From assembly GCA_017616955.1 (NCBI GenBank), contig JAFZXD010000032.1, positions 1 to 5,730 on the forward strand: 5,730 nucleotides of DNA, written 5' to 3'. A model generated the notes under the pieces. The model was given only the letters and a program-made list of their open reading frames with translations, was not told the origin of the DNA and did no database searches. Positions 1 to 4,937 of this stretch are shown here, piece by piece (position 1 is the stretch's first letter; each line of letters starts with the position of its first letter). A program made the position numbers and the translations under genes. Origin of the DNA: Eubacterium sp. GTDB taxonomy: Bacteria > Bacillota > Clostridia > Lachnospirales > Lachnospiraceae.

Positions 1-1
1 A

Positions 2-925
2 GTACAGCTTCCAAGTGATGAGATGAAAGGACGTATTATCGGACGAGAGGGTCGTAACATACGTACACTTGAAACTCTCACAGGTGTTGATCTTATTATC
101 GACGATACACCTGAGGCAGTTGTTCTTTCAAGTTTCGATGCAGTAAGACGTGAAGTTGCACGTATTGCTCTTGAGAAACTCATCGTTGATGGACGTATCC
201 ATCCGGCCAGAATCGAAGAGATGGTTGAGAAGGCTAAGAAAGAAGTCGAAGCCAAGATGAAAGAAGACGGAGAGGCTGCCGCCCTTGAGGTTGGAGTACA
301 TGGACTTCATCCTGAGCTTATCAAGCTTCTGGGTAGAATGAAGTTCAGAACAAGTTATGGTCAGAACGTGCTTAAGCATTCTGTGGAGGTTGCTCATCTG
401 AGCGGTCTTCTGGCGGGAGAATTAGGTGAGGATGTAAAACTTGCCAAGAGAGCCGGTCTGCTTCATGATATCGGTAAATCTATCGATCATGAGATGGAAG
501 GTTCACATGTTACTATCGGTGTAGATCTTTGCAAGAAATACAAAGAGAATAATACAGTCATCAATGCGGTTGCTTCACATCATGGAGATTGCGAAGCAGA
601 ATCTCTTATCGCTAGTATCGTACAGGCTGCTGATGCTATATCAGCTGCACGTCCAGGTGCTAGAAGAGAAACTCTTGAAACGTATACCACAAGACTTACA
701 AAGCTTGAGGATATAGCAAATGGTTTCGATGGGGTAGACAAATCCTTTGCCATTCAGGCAGGTAGAGAAATCAGGGTATCAGTTGTTCCTGAGAAGATCA
801 GTGATGCAGATATGGTACTTCTTGCTCGTGATATCTCAAAACAGATTGAAGATGAGCTAGAGTATCCTGGACAGATTAAGGTTAGCTTGATCCGTGAGTC
901 CAGAATTACTGATTATGCGAAGTAA
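2..925 (+). CDS. rny: Ribonuclease Y, C-terminal part (5' end outside the window)
   Basis: RNase Y is the membrane-anchored endoribonuclease that starts decay and processing of many mRNAs in Firmicutes. The window opens inside the gene; the reading frame is open from base 2 ([10 protein letters not shown]) and the ATG at 23 is internal. Numbering from that Met, the end of the KH RNA-binding domain is at about 1-50, with the GxxG loop in [11 protein letters not shown] charged helical linker (about 60-90) leads to the HD phosphohydrolase domain, with H119 in KHSVEVAHL, the metal-binding pair in LLHDIGK (H148, D149), HHGD at 186-189 and D204 in QAADAIS. The conserved C-terminal domain ends in [10 protein letters not shown]. 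The 307 visible residues fit the last three fifths of a protein usually about 520 aa long; the N-terminal membrane helix and coiled coil lie upstream. No frameshift or missing catalytic residue is seen. A hairpin follows directly after the stop, so rny is probably the end of its transcript. Confidence 0.97.
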   Translation, partial: VQLPSDEMKGRIIGREGRNIRTLETLTGVDLIIDDTPEAVVLSSFDAVRREVARIALEKLIVDGRIHPARIEEMVEKAKKEVEAKMKEDGEAAALEVGVHGLHPELIKLLGRMKFRTSYGQNVLKHSVEVAHLSGLLAGELGEDVKLAKRAGLLHDIGKSIDHEMEGSHVTIGVDLCKKYKENNTVINAVASHHGDCEAESLIASIVQAADAISAARPGARRETLETYTTRLTKLEDIANGFDGVDKSFAIQAGREIRVSVVPEKISDADMVLLARDISKQIEDELEYPGQIKVSLIRESRITDYAK

Positions 926-931
926 ATGAGA

Positions 932-970
932 ATACCACCTGTTTTCCTTAGGGAGAACGGGTGGTATATT
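932..970 (+). terminator. Hairpin terminator after rny
   Basis: Seven bases after the rny stop, 932-947 pairs with 952-967: an uninterrupted 16-bp stem, including two G-T wobbles, around a 4-nt loop (948-951). The outer eight pairs (ATACCACC with GGTGGTAT) are perfect. The sequence after it (ATATTAAGTTT) is A/T-rich but lacks a clean T run, so termination may be partial, or the hairpin may also protect the 3' end of the rny mRNA. Position and stem quality make a terminator the natural reading. Confidence 0.7.
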
Positions 971-1044
971 AAGTTTAAGGAGAAATTCGCAGTTCAGGAA
1001 TATGTCTTCTCAACTCAGTTCGCACACGGTGCGGGTGCCCCTAG

Positions 1045-1095
1045 GTGTACTAAGCTCTCACTTCGCACGTTGTGCTCGTGAATCGCTAAGTGCAC
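1045..1095. other. Long internal hairpin of the 989-1132 element
   Basis: GTGTACT (1045-1051) pairs with AGTGCAC (1089-1095), with one T-G wobble. After an A-A mismatch, AGC (1053-1055) pairs with GCT (1085-1087), TCAC (1058-1061) with GTGA (1078-1081), and GCAC (1065-1068) with GTGC (1072-1075) around a 3-nt loop. Short internal loops separate the blocks. The pattern of paired blocks with small bulges looks more like an RNA fold than a protein-binding palindrome. It abuts the next hairpin (1096-1111) with no gap, so the two could stack end to end. Confidence 0.55.
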
Positions 1096-1111
1096 AGACC
1101 CGCAACGGTCT
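1096..1111. other. Small hairpin at the 3' side of the 989-1132 element
   Basis: AGACC (1096-1100) and GGTCT (1107-1111) form a perfect 5-bp stem around a 6-nt loop (CGCAAC). The bases of its left arm and loop (ACCCGC, 1098-1103) can instead pair with GCGGGT at 1031-1036, so this hairpin and that longer-range helix exclude each other. Confidence 0.45.
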
Positions 1112-1154
1112 CGAAGACATATTCCTAACTGCTATATATGAGTGGGAGAGAGAA

Positions 1155-1162
1155 GGGGGGAG
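1155..1162 (+). promoter_or_regulatory. Ribosome binding site fixing the start at 1166
   Basis: The purine run GGGGGGAG lies 3 nt before the ATG at 1166 (about 5 nt from the GGAG-like core). The alternative in-frame ATG at 1142 would place this run inside the coding region, has no comparable site before it, and would add MGERRGET, which is simply the translated ribosome binding site. The start at 1166 is therefore preferred. Confidence 0.7.
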
Positions 1163-1165
1163 ACA

Positions 1166-1693
1166 ATGCTTTTATATCATTATTTTGATAAGAAGACCGG
1201 ACCTTTTAAGAATTTGTCCGATCTTAGTATAGATGAAGCGAATAGAGTATTGAGGTTGATTAAAGAAACAAAACCTGATTCTATGTGTGCAAAGAGAGCG
1301 GAGAGTTATATATCGGATAGGAGAAGGTTTGAAGATATTCTGAGGGCGGAATTTATTAAAAAGGGTGGTAAGATAGAACGAAAGGTTCCTCATTATTTGG
1401 TTGTTGGAAAGTGTCCCTGGTTACAGAGCTGGTATGAGGATTGTGATTTTATAGAGATTGATACAGATGACTTAGATCTTAATACAGTGTCATTTACCTA
1501 TGGAGATTCACACCCGACATTCAGTGATAAGGTTAATGATGTGAAAGAGTATAGAAAAAAGCTCTATACTTACGATGAAATACTTGAGTTGATTGAAAAG
1601 TATGGTTTGCCACAGGATTGGAATCCTGATGGGGAGTTCGGACCTGAACGGTATATTGAAGTTCATGTATGGAGTGATAGAGGTATTCTGTAG
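1166..1693 (+). CDS. Conserved hypothetical protein, 175 aa
   Basis: A soluble protein with no signal peptide or membrane segment, starting MLLYHYFDKKTGPF. I recognise the general sequence as a conserved uncharacterised Firmicutes protein, notably the stretches PHYLVVGKCPWLQSWY (75-90), NTVSFTYGDSHPTF (106-119) and EKYGLPQDW with DGEFGPERYIEVHVW (144-169), but I cannot attach a function or a reliable family name. The N-terminal half is helical and basic (KRAESYISDRRRFEDILR). The C-terminal half is rich in aromatic and acidic residues and ends in an amphipathic helix (TYDEILELIEKYGLP) and a probable beta strand. No enzyme motif stands out. It follows the structured element at 989-1132 and sits 18 nt before a GNAT acetyltransferase gene, so the two are probably co-transcribed. 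No good promoter is seen between the element and the gene; the TATATA near 1133-1138 lacks a clear -35 partner. Confidence 0.88.
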   Translation: MLLYHYFDKKTGPFKNLSDLSIDEANRVLRLIKETKPDSMCAKRAESYISDRRRFEDILRAEFIKKGGKIERKVPHYLVVGKCPWLQSWYEDCDFIEIDTDDLDLNTVSFTYGDSHPTFSDKVNDVKEYRKKLYTYDEILELIEKYGLPQDWNPDGEFGPERYIEVHVWSDRGIL

Positions 1694-1700
1694 GAGAAGG
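1692..1700 (+). promoter_or_regulatory. Ribosome binding site favouring the ATG at 1712
   Basis: AGGAGAAGG overlaps the stop codon of the preceding gene and ends 11 nt before the ATG at 1712; the following AAGGTGG (1697-1703) offers an even closer spacing of 8 nt. The in-frame GTG at 1700 lies inside this purine stretch and cannot use it, so ATG 1712 is the better start. Confidence 0.6.
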
Positions 1701-1711
1701 TGGTATATATA

Positions 1712-2170
1712 ATGATTTATGAGATTAAAGATTCGAATGAAAAAAAAGATATAGCCAGAACAGTTTTAGAAGCCTTGGATGAATGGTTTGAGGTGGAAGA
1801 GAGTCGTGAGGGTTATATCAGAGACTGCGCAGACTGGACTTTTCTGGCTGCGAAGGATAATGATAATGTTATGGGATTCCTGTGTTTGAAAGAAACAGGG
1901 AATGCGACTGTGGAACTTGCTGTTATGGGAGTGTTGAAGGAGTATCATAGAACCGGAGTCGGTCGTCAACTTGTTGAAAAGGCTAAAGAATTAGCTAAAG
2001 CCGCAGGATATGAATTTATGCAGGTTAAGACCGTTAAGATGGGAATGTATGAAGATTATGACAAGACAAACTTATTTTATATAGGTTGTGGATTTAAGGA
2101 GTTAGAGGTGTTTCCTCTTTTATGGGATGAGGCAAATCCTTGTCAGATATATGTGATGTATTTGAATTAA
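1712..2170 (+). CDS. GNAT family N-acetyltransferase, 152 aa
   Basis: Expected to transfer an acetyl group from acetyl-CoA to an amine of an unknown substrate in the cytoplasm. The protein is one GNAT domain of usual length. Strands holding WTFLAAKDNDNVMGFLCLK (42-60) lead into VELAVMGVLKEYHRTGVGRQLV (67-88), the acetyl-CoA motif A, with the pyrophosphate loop at HRTGVG (79-84). The later NLFYIGCGFKELEVFP (120-135) is the usual motif B region, where an aromatic residue precedes the GF turn. The ending LLWDEANPCQIYVMYL is typical of a GNAT subgroup common in gut Firmicutes whose substrate is not established. The gene is the second of a two-gene unit. A GTG at 1700 would add four residues but is less likely on ribosome binding site spacing. 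Confidence 0.9.
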   Translation: MIYEIKDSNEKKDIARTVLEALDEWFEVEESREGYIRDCADWTFLAAKDNDNVMGFLCLKETGNATVELAVMGVLKEYHRTGVGRQLVEKAKELAKAAGYEFMQVKTVKMGMYEDYDKTNLFYIGCGFKELEVFPLLWDEANPCQIYVMYLN

Positions 2171-2207
2171 TTAGTAATATTTCATAGCTGGTTTTAATAA
2201 AATTCAT

Positions 2208-2261
2208 AGTAAACTAATCGTAGAAATCCTTTATTTATAAGGGTTTTCCACAAGTAAACTA
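2208..2261 (+). repeat. Two direct repeats AGTAAACTA, 45 nt apart
   Basis: AGTAAACTA occurs at 2208-2216 and again at 2253-2261; the following bases are also alike (ATCGTAG and TACGTCGG). The copies flank the hairpin at 2223-2247, and the second ends 9 nt before the possible -35 of the regulator gene's promoter. The second copy contains GTAAACTATAC, whose outer triplets form a dyad (GTA-N5-TAC). They could be operators for the XRE protein encoded just downstream, acting on its own promoter. Binding is not shown by the sequence alone. Confidence 0.4.
2223..2247 (+). terminator. Possible weak terminator after the 1712-2170 gene
   Basis: AAATCCTT (2224-2231) pairs with AAGGGTTT (2239-2246), 8 bp with one wobble, around a 7-nt A/T loop; a G-T pair can extend it. 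The following TTTCC is only a short T run. It begins 53 nt after the stop of the acetyltransferase gene. The stem is AT-rich and weak, so this could equally be part of the control region of the next gene. Confidence 0.35.
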
Positions 2262-2269
2262 TACGTCGG

Positions 2270-2296
2270 TTGTATTTGAAGGATAGATGTTATAAG
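2270..2296 (+). promoter_or_regulatory. Candidate promoter of the XRE regulator gene
   Basis: An extended -10 element, TG-T-TATAAG (2288-2296), is preceded by TTGTAT (2270-2275) with a short 15-nt spacer; the extended TG would compensate for the poor spacing. Transcription would start near 2303, leaving just enough leader for the ribosome binding site GGAGG (2305-2309) before the ATG at 2317. Confidence 0.4.
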
Positions 2297-2316
2297 GTGC
2301 AATCGGAGGTGGAAAT

Positions 2317-2886
2317 ATGGATGCAAGTAAATTCGGTTGCTTTGTAGCCGATAGAAGAAAAGAACTTAATATGACGCAAAAAGATCTGGCTGCAAAAATC
2401 CAAGTGACCGACAAAGCTGTTAGTAAATGGGAAAGAGGATTAGGATTTCCGGATATTAATTCATTAGAACCATTGGCTGATGCTTTAGATGTATCCATAA
2501 TAGAGCTTATGAAATCAGAAAGAATGATCAAAGATGATACTAACAAGGATGTTGAAGAAGTAGTAAATGACGTTATGAATGTAGCTAAAGAAGAGGCTGA
2601 AGAAAAGCGTAAGCTGATCATATATACTGTTACGATAACAGCATTTCTTCTTTCTGTAGTTGAGATAATATTAAGTTTTAAGTGGAATTCCGGAAAACTT
2701 AGGCTTTCGGGTACTATCCCGTATACAGCTATACTTCCCGGAATGCTTATGATTATCTATGGTTTATTATGTAAGATAAGAGGAAGACAGACTCATGGGG
2801 TATGGGCGCTTGGAATATGTTTGTTACTAGTACCTGTTATACTTTATGGGGCGGCATTTCTTATATGTGCAATCTTCAATTCATAA
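2317..2886 (+). CDS. Membrane-anchored XRE-family transcriptional regulator, 189 aa
   Basis: The N-terminus (about 5-65) is a Cro/C1-type helix-turn-helix domain: VADRRKELNMTQKDLAAKI, then VTDKAVSKWERGLGFPDI, where the SKWERG turn and the following PDI..LEPLADALDVSIIEL are hallmark features of this group. A charged, acidic helical linker (about 70-99) follows. Then come three hydrophobic segments at about 100-120, 134-152 and 161-187, each long enough to cross the membrane. The protein would hold its DNA-binding domain at the inner face of the membrane and could link a membrane or cell-wall signal to transcription; the signal is unknown. A strong ribosome binding site (GGAGGTGG) precedes the ATG. 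The gene has its own promoter candidate and terminator, so it is probably a single-gene transcript. Possible targets are its own promoter (through the repeats at 2208-2261) or the unit that follows. This HTH-plus-membrane layout is common in clostridia, so the call is firm although the regulon is not. Confidence 0.92.
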   Translation: MDASKFGCFVADRRKELNMTQKDLAAKIQVTDKAVSKWERGLGFPDINSLEPLADALDVSIIELMKSERMIKDDTNKDVEEVVNDVMNVAKEEAEEKRKLIIYTVTITAFLLSVVEIILSFKWNSGKLRLSGTIPYTAILPGMLMIIYGLLCKIRGRQTHGVWALGICLLLVPVILYGAAFLICAIFNS

Positions 2887-2921
2887 ATTTTTTGGGAAAT
2901 AAATTATATAAAAACGACAGG

Positions 2922-2963
2922 CGAGCTGAATGATAGTATTTTACTATTGTTTGGCTCGTTTTT
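2922..2963 (+). terminator. Strong intrinsic terminator after the XRE regulator
   Basis: CGAGC (2922-2926) pairs with GCTCG (2954-2958), and the stem continues through 2927-2937 with 2943-2953 without a mismatch (four G-T wobbles), 16 bp in all around a 5-nt loop. TTTTT (2959-2963) follows immediately. An AAAAACGA run before the stem can alternatively pair with TCGTTTTT after it, so weak action on the opposite strand is possible. Confidence 0.88.
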
Positions 2964-2980
2964 GATTATGAATAATCACA

Positions 2981-3008
2981 TTGATTTAGTTCGCAATTAT
3001 GTTAGAAT
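2981..3008 (+). promoter_or_regulatory. Promoter of the 3049-4684 unit
   Basis: TTGATT (2981-2986) and the extended -10 TG-T-TAGAAT (3000-3008) are separated by 16 nt, close to a sigma-A consensus. Transcription would start near 3015, giving a leader of about 34 nt with the ribosome binding site AGGGGAG (3033-3039). A short palindrome, GATTAT-GA-ATAATC (2964-2977), lies just before the -35 and could bind a regulator. Confidence 0.6.
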
Positions 3009-3048
3009 GAGATTATATTTTATTTAGGGTCTAGGGGAGTGTTACTAA

Positions 3049-3576
3049 GTGGAATTAAAGAAGCTGACAAATGATTCGCCGGATATTGAGGTGCTGGAAG
3101 AAATAAATGTAGAAGCTATTCCTGAATGTGAAAGGAATTCTTTGAGAAGCCTTATGGACACCGGTGCAACTGTTCTTGGTATATATGATGATAGACCTGT
3201 TGGATTTTTGGTTATAAGAGAATATAAGAATATTCTTTATCTGGCTTATCTGGCAGTGAATAGTATACTGCGTTCTAAGGGATTAGGCGGAAAGGCTCTG
3301 GAAGAACTTGTATCAAACAATCCCGATTCTATGATAGTGGTAGAATATGAAGCTCCAAATCTATCTTCCCCGAATAATGAATTAAATAACCGACGGAAGA
3401 ATTTCTATAAAAGAAATGGATTCCGTGAAACCGGATATAATACATTTTATGATGATACGGAATTTGAGATAGGATGCGCAGGTATAGAGTTTGATGTTGA
3501 GTTATTTGGTGAATTCACAGAGTATTTGAGTACGATAGTATCAGATCATATCCCAAAACCATACAAAAAAGCATAG
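3049..3576 (+). CDS. GNAT family N-acetyltransferase, 175 aa, GTG start
   Basis: Expected to be a cytoplasmic acetyl-CoA-dependent acetyltransferase of unknown substrate. The GTG at 3049 is chosen because AGGGGAG (3033-3039) ends 9 nt before it. The GNAT fold is visible as TVLGIYDDRPVGFLVIREY (41-59), then YLAYLAVNSILRSKGLGGKALEEL (64-87), in which R75-S-K-G78-L-G80 matches the R/Q-x-x-G-x-G acetyl-CoA loop, and RRKNFYKRNGFRETGY (115-130), the usual motif B. The C-terminal 40 residues (CAGIEFDVELFGEFTEYLSTIV) extend beyond the catalytic core and are common in a clostridial subgroup whose members often carry a Y.......E pattern here. It is the first gene of a unit with the fused acetyltransferase-methyltransferase 19 nt downstream. 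Confidence 0.88.
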   Translation: MELKKLTNDSPDIEVLEEINVEAIPECERNSLRSLMDTGATVLGIYDDRPVGFLVIREYKNILYLAYLAVNSILRSKGLGGKALEELVSNNPDSMIVVEYEAPNLSSPNNELNNRRKNFYKRNGFRETGYNTFYDDTEFEIGCAGIEFDVELFGEFTEYLSTIVSDHIPKPYKKA

Positions 3577-3595
3577 AAAATGATTGGCATGAATT

Positions 3596-4684
3596 ATGAA
3601 AATATATAAAGCGGAATTTGAAGATTTAAATGATATATTAAAGTTGCAGTATCTTGCATATCAAAGTGAGGCTGCTTTATTTGGTACGGATGATATACCT
3701 CCGTTAAAGCAGACGATAGCTGAAGTTGAAGAAGAGTATCACAAAGGAATTATTCTTAAGATGGTCTCAGATGATGATGTGATTATTGGCTCGGTTCGTG
3801 CAAAGGAAGATAAAGGAACTGCGTACATAGGAAAACTTATGATTCATCCGGATTACAGATGTCACGGATATGGAAGCAAACTACTATCAGCAATTGAAGA
3901 TTGTTATCCCGGAAAAAGATATGAGTTATTTACAAGTACAAGAAGCGTGGATAATATACGGCTATATCATAAAATGGGTTATGACATTTACAAGAAAGAA
4001 CAGGTAAATGATGAACTCATCTTTGTTTATATGGAGAAGATAAAGGACAAAACAAAGAATCCATGGGAAGAGATAAGTATTAATGACTATGAGAAGCATA
4101 TGAGTTTGGATAGTGTTATGCAGCTTCAGACTCTGAATAAGATCATGAAGGCTCAGTTTGATGATTATGATATATCTACGGCCATGATTCTTGGGGTGGC
4201 CGGAGGAAATGGTCTAGAACATGTTGATAAAAATAAGTATAGCAGAGTTTTTGGAATAGATATCAATGAAGAATATTTAAAGACAGTATCAGAGAGATAT
4301 TCTTCCACGGATATGTTAGGTGATGTTTTGGAATGTATCCAATTAGACTTGATAAAAGATGTTAGTATACTTCCGGATGCAGAACTTATTATAGCTAATC
4401 TATTGATAGAATATATAGGTTATGAAGCATTTGCAGAGGTTGTAAATCATGTTAAGCCTAGATATGTATCCTGTGTAATTCAGATCAATAATGATGAAAA
4501 TAACTGGGTTTCTGATTCTCCGTACCTGCATGCTTTTGATGGACTTGAGCAAGTTCATCATCAGATGGAAGAATCGGAACTTGAAAAAGTTATGGAAGAT
4601 ATAAAGTATACGAAAATAAGACACTGCACAGAAAAGCTTCCGAACGGAAAAGCTTTAGTTAGGATGGATTTTACAAAGAACTAA
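3596..4684 (+). CDS. Fusion protein: GNAT acetyltransferase plus class I SAM-dependent methyltransferase, 362 aa
   Basis: Two enzyme domains lie in one uninterrupted frame. Residues 1-149 form a complete GNAT domain: LQYLAYQSEAALFG near the start, VIIGSVRAKEDKGTAYIGKLMIHP (62-85) and the acetyl-CoA loop R88-C-H-G91-Y-G93, then RYELFTSTRSVDNIRLYHKMGYDIY (108-132). After a short charged linker (KIKDKTK) comes a methyltransferase domain (about 155-362) that begins NPWEEISINDYEKHMSL. Its SAM-binding motif I is ILGVAGGNGLEH (198-209), the acidic residue after strand 2 is D222 in FGIDINEEYL, D251 lies in IQLDLI, and ELIIANLLIEYIG (263-275) is the motif IV region. Both domains look intact; each resembles proteins I know as separate Firmicutes enzymes of unknown substrate. 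The ATG at 3596 has no good ribosome binding site and follows the previous stop by 19 nt, so translation may depend on coupling to the upstream gene. What the pair acts on cannot be read from the sequence. Confidence 0.9.
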   Translation: MKIYKAEFEDLNDILKLQYLAYQSEAALFGTDDIPPLKQTIAEVEEEYHKGIILKMVSDDDVIIGSVRAKEDKGTAYIGKLMIHPDYRCHGYGSKLLSAIEDCYPGKRYELFTSTRSVDNIRLYHKMGYDIYKKEQVNDELIFVYMEKIKDKTKNPWEEISINDYEKHMSLDSVMQLQTLNKIMKAQFDDYDISTAMILGVAGGNGLEHVDKNKYSRVFGIDINEEYLKTVSERYSSTDMLGDVLECIQLDLIKDVSILPDAELIIANLLIEYIGYEAFAEVVNHVKPRYVSCVIQINNDENNWVSDSPYLHAFDGLEQVHHQMEESELEKVMEDIKYTKIRHCTEKLPNGKALVRMDFTKN

Positions 4685-4704
4685 ATGTGAAGAGGGCTTA
4701 GGAA

Positions 4705-4926
4705 TTGTATAACGGTAAAGTAAGAGGACAAAAACGAAAACTTAAAAAATTGTTAAAGTATATTGAAGAGATAGAACCATATAAAGATTTAGAAAATGTC
4801 AATGAATACAAATTTGAACATTTTCATGTTCCCAGTTCTGTTTGGTGATAAAACATATGTTTCGAATATCTGGTTTTATGGTGAGATGAAAGATTTTTGA
4901 TTGACACAACGGATGATTCAAGATAG
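4705..4926 (+). pseudogene. Remnant of a small gene (DUF3916-like), middle deleted and frame shifted
   Basis: From a TTG at 4705, preceded by AGAGGG (4692-4696 region) at suitable spacing, 47 codons read KVRGQKRKLKKLLKYIEE, then YKFEHFHVPSSVW, and stop at 4846-4848. The sequence is clearly protein-like and resembles, from memory, the start of DUF3916 proteins (KVRGxKRK followed by an HxHxP motif), which are usually about 160-180 aa. In the next frame, 4844-4897 reads GDKTYVSNIWFYGEMKDF, resembling the C-terminal end of the same family (xxxWFxGE). A one-base shift in the T run at 4894-4898 restores FLIDTTDDSR and a stop at 4924-4926. The simplest reading is one ancestral gene that lost roughly 100 internal codons and one further base. 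The family name is tentative; the broken state is well supported. Confidence 0.55.
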
Positions 4927-4937
4927 GGAGTTAAGGG

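Larger units (their letters stand above)
989..1132. repeat. 144-nt structured element with 20-bp inverted arms (MITE-like repeat or structured RNA)
   Basis: The left arm (989-1009, starting GCAGTTCAGGAATATG) is the reverse complement of the right arm (1113-1132, ending CATATTCCTAACTGC) over 20 bp, with one extra base (C995) in the left arm. The 103 nt between the arms are about 57 % GC by hand count. They fold further: a small hairpin at 1021-1033, a long hairpin at 1045-1095 and a hairpin at 1096-1111, giving a closed multi-branch shape. Open frames across it are short and show no protein-like sequence. It lies in the gap between the rny terminator and the next gene, ending 33 nt before that gene's start. 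No target-site duplication was found at its edges. The two main readings are a MITE or palindromic intergenic repeat spread in this genome, or a structured noncoding RNA or leader. The fold is symmetric enough that strand cannot be assigned. Confidence 0.65.

Noticed and set aside
989..1132. Insertion sequence or CRISPR remnant
   Set aside because: There is no transposase frame, no regular repeat-spacer spacing and no clear target-site duplication at the edges (left flank ends AAATTC, right flank starts TATATA).
1002..1232. 76-codon open frame running through the structured element on the + strand
   Set aside because: It begins inside the left arm, has no ribosome binding site, reads low-complexity sequence with no protein-like pattern and ends inside the well-supported gene at 1166. 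It is a by-product of the GC-rich inverted repeat.
960..1708. Shared GGTGGTATAT at 960-969 and 1699-1708 as a direct repeat or attachment site
   Set aside because: The first copy is one arm of the rny terminator and the second is a ribosome binding region; a 10-bp match is likely to be chance.
4901..4930. TTGACA at 4901-4906 as the -35 of a promoter for the membrane protein
   Set aside because: The hexamer is perfect, but no acceptable -10 lies 15-19 nt downstream, and transcription would begin at the start codon. It is better explained as part of the gene remnant.
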